In this document: one piece after another, positions 13,210 to 20,484 of the stretch
Numbering within the stretch: position 1 is the first letter of the stretch
Layout of the letters: each line of letters begins with the position of its first letter
IMG/VR virus record: IMGVR_UViG_3300046011_009924
Span: 1-21,151 of that record
DNA: 21,151 nt
Source of the DNA: a virus
Direction: 5' to 3' (one strand)
The notes under the pieces: generated by a model
Database searches by the model: none
Seen by the model: the letters and a program-made list of their open reading frames with translations, nothing else
Told to the model about the DNA's origin: nothing
Position numbers and translations under genes: made by a program

Positions 13210-14376
13210 ATGGCTAATTCACAAGTTTGGACAGGAATTGCAAACTTTATACCAGGGGCTTCAACTCCCTTTGGTTTTTATGATAATGATTATCAATTCC
13301 AAATAGATGCGGTAAAAGTAGCAAAATTCTGTGCTCAAAGATTAGGGTATCCCTCAATGGATGTTGAGATGGATAGTGGTTCATTTTTCGCTTGTTTTGA
13401 AGAAGCAGTAACAACTTATGGAAATGAACTTTACTTATATCAAATTAGAAATAATTTTATATCATTAGAAGCTAACCCAAATAATGTAACACTTAATAAT
13501 TCAGTAATTACTCCTTCATTAGGTAATATAATTAGAATGGCTTCTGATTATGGTAGTGAAGCAGGAGTAGGAGGACATATAACTTACTATTCAGGCTCAT
13601 TAGATATGATAGCAGGTCAACAAGATTATGACTTAGCAGCTTGGGCTTCAGCTTCAGGAGTAATATCAGGAAATGATTCAATTGAGATAAAAACTATTTT
13701 TTATGAAAACGCTCCTGCTATTGTTCGTTATTTTGACCCTTATGCTGGTACAGGATACGGATCACAACAATTACTAGATGCCTTTGGATTTGGTAATAAA
13801 TCTCCTGCTATTAACTTTATGTTAATGCCTCTTAATTATGATATTGCAACAATTCAAGCAATTGAATTAAATGATCAAATAAGAAGAAGTGCATTCTCAT
13901 TTAATATTATAAATAATAAATTAAAAATATTCCCTATTCCAACATCTGATAAAAAACTATTCTTTGAGTACATCAAAGTATCAGAAAGAAATAGTGTAGT
14001 AGCTGCTTCAGGACCTGGTTCAGGAGATAATTTAATTACAGACATATCAAATGTACCTTATGAGAATCCTACATACATGAATGTAAATGCTCCTGGTAGA
14101 TATTGGATATTTGAATATACTTTAGCACTAGCTGCTGAAACATTAGCATTTATTAGAGGTAAATATACTCAAGTACCTATTCCAGGCGCAGAAGTAACGT
14201 TAAATCAGGCAGATTTACTAGGAAAAGCTAGGGATTTACAACTGGCGTTAATTGAAAAATTACGTTTAGATTTAGACGAGGCTTCACGTAAGAATCAATT
14301 AGAAAGGAAAAAAGCTGAAAATGATGCTATGCAATCTACGTTATCGAATATACCAATGAACATTTATATAGGATAA
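13210..14376 (+). CDS. 13: neck / head completion protein, T4 gp13-like
   Basis: This protein seals the filled head and joins it to the tail with gp14. The 388-residue product is longer than T4 gp13 (309). The N-terminal block around 38-76 (AKFCAQRLGYPSMDVEMDSG, then FFACFEEAVTTYGNELY) is characteristic of gp13 in environmental T4-like phages. So is the C-terminal block IRGKYTQVPIPGAEVTLNQA followed by EKLRLDLDEASRK (about 316-356). A central segment (IAGQQDYDLAAWASASG) is typical of neck or connector proteins that begin a beta-rich region. The short acidic/basic helical tail probably wraps neighbours. The gene begins a run of closely spaced tail-completion genes, with gp14 one base after its stop. 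Confidence 0.85.
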   Translation: MANSQVWTGIANFIPGASTPFGFYDNDYQFQIDAVKVAKFCAQRLGYPSMDVEMDSGSFFACFEEAVTTYGNELYLYQIRNNFISLEANPNNVTLNNSVITPSLGNIIRMASDYGSEAGVGGHITYYSGSLDMIAGQQDYDLAAWASASGVISGNDSIEIKTIFYENAPAIVRYFDPYAGTGYGSQQLLDAFGFGNKSPAINFMLMPLNYDIATIQAIELNDQIRRSAFSFNIINNKLKIFPIPTSDKKLFFEYIKVSERNSVVAASGPGSGDNLITDISNVPYENPTYMNVNAPGRYWIFEYTLALAAETLAFIRGKYTQVPIPGAEVTLNQADLLGKARDLQLALIEKLRLDLDEASRKNQLERKKAENDAMQSTLSNIPMNIYIG

Positions 14377-14377
14377 T

Positions 14378-14902
14378 ATGGCATATTTTGGACGTTCTCG
14401 CGATATAAATACTTTTTCAAATATCAACAATGAGTTGTTGGGACAAGTAATTGAACAAAAAGTTGGTTACTACCAAGTTATTTTAGATGAAACTACACCT
14501 AACATTTACGGTGAAAGTACAAATAAAAAATACAATGGTCCAGTATTATTAACTTGCTTATTAGAAAGAGGTGATACTACTCCATTAACAGATGATTTTG
14601 GAATGGATTTTGAAAGAAAATTAACTGTAAGATTTTTCAGACCTAATTTAATAACAGCTAATGTTGAACCTTCAGTAGGTGATGTAATTTTATGGAATGA
14701 AGATTATTATGAAGTTAATAATGTAAATGAAAATCAATTAGTAGTTGGTAAAGATCCTAATTATGCTTATACAAGTCAAGATTTTGTTCCTGATGCAGGT
14801 ACAAGTTTATCAATAATACTAGAATGTTTCTATATCCGTCCAGAAAAAGTTAATATCAGAGAAAATAGATACCCAGGTGATCCTGGTTCTTTAACAGTTT
14901 AA
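14378..14902 (+). CDS. 14: neck protein, T4 gp14-like
   Basis: This protein probably forms the second neck ring between the gp13-sealed head and the tail. At 174 residues it is shorter than T4 gp14 (256). Residues 1-35 (GRSRDINTFSNINNELLGQV, then IEQKVGYYQVIL) and 78-125 (DFERKLTVRFFRPNLI, VGDVILWNEDYYEVNNV, NQLVVGKDPNY) follow the pattern of this family, in which a beta-barrel segment describes binding of a neighbouring ring. The C-terminal ENRYPGDPGSL is a flexible tail. Its position directly after gp13 and before a gp15-like gene repeats the T4 order 13-14-15 and is the main support beyond sequence feel. A partial TATTTATA match, CATTTATA at 14361, overlaps the gp13 end. Confidence 0.72.
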   Translation: MAYFGRSRDINTFSNINNELLGQVIEQKVGYYQVILDETTPNIYGESTNKKYNGPVLLTCLLERGDTTPLTDDFGMDFERKLTVRFFRPNLITANVEPSVGDVILWNEDYYEVNNVNENQLVVGKDPNYAYTSQDFVPDAGTSLSIILECFYIRPEKVNIRENRYPGDPGSLTV

Positions 14903-14911
14903 TAATTAATA

Positions 14912-15787
14912 ATGGAAAATAAACCACGTCCAATAAATAAAAGAGAATTTTTGACATCTCTTTCGGAACCATACCAACAACCGGAAGTGGCGGTACAACC
15001 TTATACTAATCCTAACTCTACAGAATCATTAAATGCACAACCTGGACAACCTGAATTTAATAGAGCATCACAAGTTTCTTTAAAAAATGAAGAAAACTCT
15101 ACTATTAATATAGGGTTAGAAGAACATGATAATGCAATTTTATATTATTTACAAAATATAATAAGACCTACGGTAATTCAAAATGATAGACAAATAGCAG
15201 TTCCAATTATATATGGTTCGCCGGAAAGATGGAAGTCGATTCAATACGACGGGTTTTATCGTGATAAAAATGGTAAAACAATGGTTCCTTTAATTATGTT
15301 TAAAAGAGAATCATTTGAAAAAAATAGAACTTTAGGTAATAAATTAGATGGTAATGTAGTTCATAATATTCAATATTTTGAAAAACAATATTCGCAGCGA
15401 AATGTATATGATAATTTTGATATTTTAAATAATCAAAAACCACAAAAAGAATATATTTTAGGAGTAATACCTGATTATATTACCTTAACTTATAAATTAT
15501 CTATTTTTACAGATTATGTAGAACAAATGAATCCTATAATAGAGGCGCTAGAATTTGCTTCTGATTCATATTGGGGAGATCCTCAAAAATATCAATTTAG
15601 AGCTATAATAAATTCTTTCCCTACTCCTGTATTATTAGAAAATTCTACTGATAGGGCTAGTAAAAGTGAAATAACTCTAACTTTACAAGGTTATATTATA
15701 CCTAATACAATAAACGTTGCAATGGCAGGACCAAATCCTAAATCATACAACATAACTAAAACAACATTTACAGAAAAAATAATATAA
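14912..15787 (+). CDS. 15: tail completion and sheath stabilizer protein, T4 gp15-like
   Basis: The T4 gp15 hexamer caps the tail tube and sheath and binds the neck. This 291-residue protein (T4 gp15 is 272) shares the family landmarks in order: QNDRQIAVPIIYGSPERWKS (like RVPITYASKEHF in T4), ITLTYKLSIFTDYVEQMNPI (like MIYELSIFTRYEDDMFQI), ITLTLQGYIIP, and a closing ITKTTFTE (like IRTTYTDF). I compared these from memory of the T4 protein. The first ~65 residues are a Pro/Gln/Asn-rich extension, probably flexible. Its position after gp13 and gp14 fits head-tail joining. The next gene starts one base after its stop, so the genes are probably translated as a string. Confidence 0.82.
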   Translation: MENKPRPINKREFLTSLSEPYQQPEVAVQPYTNPNSTESLNAQPGQPEFNRASQVSLKNEENSTINIGLEEHDNAILYYLQNIIRPTVIQNDRQIAVPIIYGSPERWKSIQYDGFYRDKNGKTMVPLIMFKRESFEKNRTLGNKLDGNVVHNIQYFEKQYSQRNVYDNFDILNNQKPQKEYILGVIPDYITLTYKLSIFTDYVEQMNPIIEALEFASDSYWGDPQKYQFRAIINSFPTPVLLENSTDRASKSEITLTLQGYIIPNTINVAMAGPNPKSYNITKTTFTEKII

Positions 15788-15788
15788 A

Positions 15789-16178
15789 ATGGCTGCAGGA
15801 ATATACAATATTTTATTAGAACAGGGTACCACAGTGGATTTTAAAATTCAATATAAAGATGTAAGTGGTAGTGCTATAAACTTAACAGGATATGGGGCTG
15901 CTATGCAAATTAGAAGTAATTACGCTGATAATAATCCTACAACCTATATAACTTTATCAAGTTCATTAGCTTCTGATGGAACTGGTTTAAATATGTCTTC
16001 TGCAAGTACAGGATACATTGGAATTTTTATCTCAGCTTGTTCATCTTCTGCTTTAAATTTTCAATCTGCAAGATATGATTTAGAGATATTTTCGGGTAGT
16101 GCAGCATCATGCCCTATAACAACTCGTATACTAGAAGGTAACGTTCAATTAAGTAAAGAAACAACAAGACCTATATAA
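15789..16178 (+). CDS. small tail- or fibre-associated beta-rich protein
   Basis: This 129-residue protein is not in a family I can name with certainty. The pattern is beta-rich: VDFKIQYKDVSG, INLTGYGAAMQIRSNY, GYIGIFISACSSSALNF, ARYDLEIFSG and TRILEGNVQLSKETTR. This strand plan recalls small baseplate or upper-baseplate-like domains found next to fibre genes in environmental phages, where they act as adaptors. It begins one base after gp15 and overlaps the large fibre start by one base (TAATG at 16176-16180). A role in attaching or assembling the fibre is likely from coupling alone. No membrane or signal segment is visible. Confidence 0.78.
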   Translation: MAAGIYNILLEQGTTVDFKIQYKDVSGSAINLTGYGAAMQIRSNYADNNPTTYITLSSSLASDGTGLNMSSASTGYIGIFISACSSSALNFQSARYDLEIFSGSAASCPITTRILEGNVQLSKETTRPI

Positions 16179-19072
16179 TGTCTCAAGTAAATATAACATT
16201 AAATACTAACACAGTAGATATTAATACAACTAATAATCAAATAGTTGTAACTGATCCTACTAATCCTACTACAGTTAACATAACTCAACCTGTTACTACA
16301 ATAGTAGAAGTAATCACTGCTGGACCACAAGGACCTATAGGACCCCAAGGATTACCAGGCCCATCTGGTTCTATAACAAATACTGGTTCTTTTGTAACTA
16401 CTTCTTCATTTAATGCTTTTACTTCTTCATATAACACTGGTAGTTTTACAGGAAGTTTTACAGGAAATCTAACAGGTACATCATCTTGGGCTATAAATGC
16501 AATAACTGCTTCTTTTGCATTAAATGCTGGAACTACTATTAACACAGGTTCTTTTGTAACTACTTCTTCATTTAATGCTTTTACTTCATCTTATAATACA
16601 GGAAGTTTTACAGGAAGCTTTACTGGCTCTTTATTTGGTACATCATCTTGGTCAAATAATGCTATATCAAGTTCATTTACTATAAGTGCTTCACAAGCAG
16701 TATCAAGCTCATTTGCAATATCAGCTTCTTGGGCACCATTAAATGCTGGAGGAAGTAATACACAAATTCAATTTAATAGCGGAAGTCGTCTTCAGGGTAC
16801 AGGATCATTTACTTTTAATTACTCAAATCAGAGTTTACAACAAGGACTTGCAGTTACAGCAAGTGGTATATACTCACATGTAGAAGGAAGTAGTACAATA
16901 GCAATAGGAGACTACTCCCATGCTGAAGGAATTTCTACAAAAACAGGTATTCAAACTGCATTTGAAAAAGGTACTATAGTAAATGGATTAATAGCTCTAA
17001 CTGGTAATGTAACTTCTTACTTCACACCAGGTGGTTACTTATATGTATTTGATACTAATAATAGTACAAAGACACCTTATTTAATTGACACTGTTACTTT
17101 TAATGGATCTAGCACATTAATACAATTAGTAGATATTACATTAAATGTAACATCAGGTATTATTGGAGATATAACATATCTACTAAACAATAGTGGAACC
17201 TTTGGAAGTACCGGCACTATACCGGGAATATACTCACATGCTGAAGGAAATAACACTAAAGCTGTAGGAGACTACTCCCATGCAGAAGGACAGACTACTA
17301 CTGCCTTAGGAAATTATTCACATACTGAAGGAGGAAACACACAAGCAGTTGGAAATTATTCACATACTGAAGGAGGAAACACACAAGCAGTTGGAACTTA
17401 TTCACATGCAGAAGGAGTATCCACACAAGCAATAGGAGCTGGTTCCCATGCTGAAGGTAGATTCACCCAAGCCATAGGAATCTATTCTCATGCTGAAGGT
17501 CTAGTAACAGTAGCATCTGTAGAGTATCAACATGTACAGGGTCAGTATAATATACCACTTGGATCACCATCTTCGTTTATCCACGGAAATGGTACAGATG
17601 ATGCAAATAGATCAAACTTAATATATGCTCATGATTCTATAGTTGAAATAACAGGATCATTAGATGTAACTGGGGGTATAACTGGAAGTCTTTTAGGATA
17701 TGCTACAAATGCTACAAATGCAGATAACGCCGCTAATGCTACTCAAGCTATAAGTGCATCATATGCTTTAACTGCATCTTTTGCTATAAGCTCTTCATCA
17801 TCAATATCAAGTTCATTTGCAATAAGTGCTTCTTGGGCACCTTCTCAAACTATTAATACAAGTTCACTTGCTACAACTGGTTCAAATACATTTATAGGAA
17901 ATCAAGTAATAACTGGTTCTTTAAATGTAACTCAAGGAATAACAGGTTCTTTATTTGGAACTTCATCATTTGCAGCAACAGCATCTTTTGTAGAAACAGC
18001 TCAAACAGCATCCTTTGTACAAAATGCTATAAGTGCTTCTTATGTTTTACAAGCAGTATCAAGTTCCTTTGCAACAACAGCATCTTATGCATCTAATGGA
18101 GGAGTAACACAACTATTAGCAGGACCAAACATAACATTAGCACCAACAAATGGATTAGGACAAGTTACAATTAGTTCAACTGCTGGTGGAGGTTCAAGTT
18201 TTAATACTGCAACTGGATCTTATGGATCGTTTTATGATACAACAACACAAACAAATCCCGTCGGTAACATACCTCGTTCAATGTCTCTTGACACAACAGA
18301 TATTACAAATGGGGTATCAATATCAGGATCAACAAATCCTTTCAACACTTACATCAAGACAGAAAATGCAGGTGTATACAATATTCAATTTTCTGCTCAA
18401 TTAGATAAAACAGACGCTGGAAAAGACGAGATAGTAATTTGGCTTAGAAAAAATGGAATTGATTTAACCGATACAGCCACTACTATAACATTAACTAACA
18501 ACAATGATAAAGTCGTTGCAGCTTGGAACTGGTTTGTAAATTCAGCAGCTAACGATTACTATCAAATAATATGGTACTCACCTGATACTAATATAAGACT
18601 ATTAGCCGAAACTGCAGGCGGAGGTCACCCTGGAATTCCTTCTGTAATAGTAACAGCAAATAGAGTAGATCAATTTTTATCAAACACAGGTTCATTCTCT
18701 GGATCATTTACAGGACAATTCACAGGTTCATTATTTGGTACTGCATCATTTGCAGTAACAGCATCTTTAGCACCTGCCTACCTACCAATAGCTGTACCAC
18801 AAACAACCGGATTAGTAATTTCGTTTACTGAAGACAGAGTGTACGGAACTTTTGCTTCACCAGAAACAGGTAGTGCAATTACTTCAGATACTGGTTCTGC
18901 TATATTAGGGGTAACAAACCTAATTATACACAGTGCTTCAGCAGCACCAACCACAGGATCTGATTTTAAGAGATTATCCGGAAGTTCTAATTATGTAGCA
19001 GGATTAAATTATATTTATTGTACATACATTGCAGATAATCAAATTATTTATTCAATAAGTCAAGTAACATAA
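16178..19072 (+). CDS. large tail fibre with collagen-like, YadA-head-like and C1q-like modules
   Basis: This 964-residue protein is probably a homotrimeric host-recognition fibre. In order it has: a Thr/Asn-rich N-terminus (1-48); a collagen-like stretch GPQGPIGPQGLPGPSG (49-64); two copies of a Ser/Thr/Phe-rich unit (68-109 and 122-163); a linker NTQIQFNSGS (194-203); two YadA-head-type repeats (229-251); an unrelated ~97-residue beta-rich insert (252-348); and seven more SH(A/T)EG repeats at exact 14-residue spacing (353, 367, 381, 395, 409, 423, 437). A cap-like QHVQGQYNIP segment follows, then GSLFGTSSF / ATASF stalk repeats (490-640). Residues ~684-830 resemble a C1q/TNF-type jelly roll (AGVYNIQFSAQLDK, VIWLRKNGIDL), followed by another stalk repeat and a short C-terminal domain. 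All such elements form trimers in known proteins. Receptor binding is inferred. Confidence 0.88.
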   Translation: MSQVNITLNTNTVDINTTNNQIVVTDPTNPTTVNITQPVTTIVEVITAGPQGPIGPQGLPGPSGSITNTGSFVTTSSFNAFTSSYNTGSFTGSFTGNLTGTSSWAINAITASFALNAGTTINTGSFVTTSSFNAFTSSYNTGSFTGSFTGSLFGTSSWSNNAISSSFTISASQAVSSSFAISASWAPLNAGGSNTQIQFNSGSRLQGTGSFTFNYSNQSLQQGLAVTASGIYSHVEGSSTIAIGDYSHAEGISTKTGIQTAFEKGTIVNGLIALTGNVTSYFTPGGYLYVFDTNNSTKTPYLIDTVTFNGSSTLIQLVDITLNVTSGIIGDITYLLNNSGTFGSTGTIPGIYSHAEGNNTKAVGDYSHAEGQTTTALGNYSHTEGGNTQAVGNYSHTEGGNTQAVGTYSHAEGVSTQAIGAGSHAEGRFTQAIGIYSHAEGLVTVASVEYQHVQGQYNIPLGSPSSFIHGNGTDDANRSNLIYAHDSIVEITGSLDVTGGITGSLLGYATNATNADNAANATQAISASYALTASFAISSSSSISSSFAISASWAPSQTINTSSLATTGSNTFIGNQVITGSLNVTQGITGSLFGTSSFAATASFVETAQTASFVQNAISASYVLQAVSSSFATTASYASNGGVTQLLAGPNITLAPTNGLGQVTISSTAGGGSSFNTATGSYGSFYDTTTQTNPVGNIPRSMSLDTTDITNGVSISGSTNPFNTYIKTENAGVYNIQFSAQLDKTDAGKDEIVIWLRKNGIDLTDTATTITLTNNNDKVVAAWNWFVNSAANDYYQIIWYSPDTNIRLLAETAGGGHPGIPSVIVTANRVDQFLSNTGSFSGSFTGQFTGSLFGTASFAVTASLAPAYLPIAVPQTTGLVISFTEDRVYGTFASPETGSAITSDTGSAILGVTNLIIHSASAAPTTGSDFKRLSGSSNYVAGLNYIYCTYIADNQIIYSISQVT
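16379..16666 (+). repeat. two-copy direct repeat in fibre stalk
   Basis: Units 16379-16504 and 16541-16666 encode NTGSFVTTSSFNAFTSSYNT, then GSFTGSFTG...GTSSW..NAI, 54 residues apart. They are highly similar at DNA level, with scattered synonymous changes, and could recombine. Confidence 0.85.
17222..17530 (+). repeat. array of 42-bp coding repeats (YadA-head type)
   Basis: Seven SH(A/T)EG-centred units with a 42-bp (14-residue) period encode left-handed parallel beta-roll coils like those of YadA adhesin heads. Two further copies lie upstream at 16862-16930. The repeats are coding and in frame. Confidence 0.92.
17309..17392 (+). repeat. perfect 42-bp tandem duplication
   Basis: Bases 17309-17350 and 17351-17392 are identical across all 42 positions, while neighbouring units differ at many sites. 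This indicates a recent gain of one 14-residue coil. Confidence 0.95.
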
Positions 19073-19075
19073 GTT

Positions 19076-19897
19076 ATGAGTTTAAGAAGAATGATGATGT
19101 TTACCTTAGGGGGATATTCACCAGAATTACAATCTTTGATTAATAGGGCAAACACAGAAGGTTTTACCTTACCTTCAGAAAGTACTTTAAATGCGTTAGA
19201 TGTTTTTCTTAAAGAATTAAAATCACAAAATATATTACAAACAAGAGATTATCTAAGAGTTTCAGCGTATAATAATACAGGAGTTGAAAATTTTTCAAGA
19301 ATAAATATCGTAAATCCAACATCAGCATTAACTGACTATAGTGGTAACTACACATATAGAGTTGATGGTGTAAAACTAAACAGTACTACAAGTGGTCAAG
19401 CTAATCAAATTAATACAAAATTTAATCTATCAACGGGGACTTATTATAAACAGAATGATGCAAGTAGGCTTTATGTTTTATCTGTAGCTTTTACGGGCGC
19501 ATTTACATCTATAATTGATGGTGCTACTGTTGGTGGTAACGCAAGCACAGCACATAGAATATCAGCACAAAATAACGCTGAAAAAAGAATCAACCAGAGT
19601 ACTACTAATTTACCCGTATCTGTTGATTTTACTGGGACAGGATTAAGAGCACTTGTTAGAACCTCTAGTACAGCTGTACAATGTTACAGGGGAAATATAC
19701 AAACAGTAACAACAGCAACATCAAGTACGTCGAACTTAAATGCAATATTATTTGAAGGTGTTTCATTTAACTTAAGAGCGAATGGTGGATACGCTTTATC
19801 TATGCACGGTTCTTCTTTAACTCAATCACAAGTAGAGTTTGTTAGAACATCTTTTAATAATTATTTAACATCAATTGGTTTAACAGCATTTGCATAA
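19076..19897 (+). CDS. putative tail fibre or tail-tip structural protein
   Basis: This 273-residue protein resembles a type common in flavobacterial phages, usually annotated as tail or structural protein, with no characterised function I can cite. The N-terminal part (SLINRANTEGFTLPSESTLN, then ALDVFLKELKSQNIL) is a helical head probably attaching to the virion. Next come a short motif RVSAYNNTGVENFSRINIVN (62-81) and then a beta-rich Ser/Thr/Asn domain (about 90-245) that could be a lectin-like sandwich. The C-terminus (HGSSLTQSQVEFVRTSFNNY) is a helix. No catalytic motif is evident. It starts 3 nt after the large fibre gene, inside the receptor-binding cassette, and is probably co-expressed with it. 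A carbohydrate-binding role is inferred from context only. Confidence 0.75.
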   Translation: MSLRRMMMFTLGGYSPELQSLINRANTEGFTLPSESTLNALDVFLKELKSQNILQTRDYLRVSAYNNTGVENFSRINIVNPTSALTDYSGNYTYRVDGVKLNSTTSGQANQINTKFNLSTGTYYKQNDASRLYVLSVAFTGAFTSIIDGATVGGNASTAHRISAQNNAEKRINQSTTNLPVSVDFTGTGLRALVRTSSTAVQCYRGNIQTVTTATSSTSNLNAILFEGVSFNLRANGGYALSMHGSSLTQSQVEFVRTSFNNYLTSIGLTAFA

Positions 19898-19908
19898 AAA
19901 ATAAAAAT

Positions 19909-20097
19909 ATGAAATTTCAAGTAGCAAAAATTAGTGAAGAAAAAGCAAATAAGATTAGAGGTTTAGAATATGATAGCGGATATTTTTTCAATCCGATAAA
20001 AATTGAAGATGGGTATATAGTAACTATAGCCGAAGCTGAATTTTTAGACTTATCTGACTTTGTTTTGTATGAGTTAGAAATAAAAAGTATACAATAA
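19909..20097 (+). CDS. small hypothetical protein (62 aa)
   Basis: This 62-residue acidic/basic mixed protein begins MKFQVAKISEEKANKIRGLE and ends VLYELEIKSIQ. The alternating hydrophobic pattern suggests a small alpha/beta fold. No cysteines, membrane segment or known motif are present. The start follows an A-rich run (AAAAATAAAAATATG) of the kind used by other genes here. It lies between a tail protein and a membrane protein in a closely packed series, which supports a real gene. Its function is unknown; small chaperone-like genes do occur beside fibres, but nothing in the sequence shows that. Confidence 0.62.
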   Translation: MKFQVAKISEEKANKIRGLEYDSGYFFNPIKIEDGYIVTIAEAEFLDLSDFVLYELEIKSIQ

Positions 20098-20112
20098 ATA
20101 AAACAATAAATT

Positions 20113-20469
20113 ATGGAATCATTTAATTCACTATGGCAACACGTATCAAATCCTTTTGTTAGAATAGCAGAGGTTTTTGATGGTAAGTTTTTCTCACAAA
20201 GAAGATACTTACATTTTTTAGTAAGCGGAGTAGCAATCTTTTTTATCTTCTTTTTTGGGAACGGTGTAAAAGACTTACAACTAGAATACATCCCTTGGTT
20301 TATTAAGATTGTGTTTTCTTGGATGGCAGCTTACATTGTAAACTATACAAGAGAGTGGTATTATGGAAAATTCCACGGTGCACCTTGGGATAACACAGAT
20401 CTAGATATGGAGAGTTATGGTGGTATACTAGGAGCAAGTTTATTCCTAATTCTTCAATATTTATTATAA
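20113..20469 (+). CDS. small membrane protein, possible holin
   Basis: This 118-residue protein has three hydrophobic stretches: about 33-50 (LHFLVSGVAIFFIFFFGN), 59-77 (YIPWFIKIVFSWMAAYIVN) and 102-118 (YGGILGASLFLILQYLL). Between the last two is a charged loop with Tyr, Trp and Asp (TREWYYGKFHGAPWDNTDLD). Small three-segment membrane proteins with a loop followed by GGxxGA are often holins or holin-like in Bacteroidota phages. That would fit a timing role in lysis, placing it in the inner membrane. No endolysin is visible next to it in this window, so the call is weak. It lies between two fibre-region genes and may instead be an unrelated membrane modifier. Confidence 0.7.
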   Translation: MESFNSLWQHVSNPFVRIAEVFDGKFFSQRRYLHFLVSGVAIFFIFFFGNGVKDLQLEYIPWFIKIVFSWMAAYIVNYTREWYYGKFHGAPWDNTDLDMESYGGILGASLFLILQYLL

Positions 20470-20484
20470 AACATAACATTATAG

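Noticed and set aside
14361-14368. CATTTATA ahead of the gp14-like gene as a further promoter element
   Set aside because: It is a one-mismatch copy lying inside the gp13 coding end (residues NIYIG). Similar one-mismatch copies occur inside other genes by chance, for example near 4583 and 17890.
16285-16545. 86-codon frame on the - strand inside the fibre gene
   Set aside because: It is a shadow of the collagen-like and Ser/Thr repeat coding region. Its valine/proline-rich periodicity simply mirrors the + strand repeats.
17222-17530. regularly spaced repeats considered as a CRISPR array
   Set aside because: The 42-bp period is an exact codon multiple, remains open in frame, and encodes SHAEG coils. 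There is no repeat-spacer alternation.
18186-18404. 72-codon frame on the + strand overlapping the fibre C-terminal domain
   Set aside because: It lies out of frame within the C1q-like coding region, is low in complexity, and has no independent leader.
19917-20291. 124-codon frame on the - strand
   Set aside because: It covers two plausible + strand genes, and its composition is the complement of their coding sequence. No other gene in the window is on the - strand.
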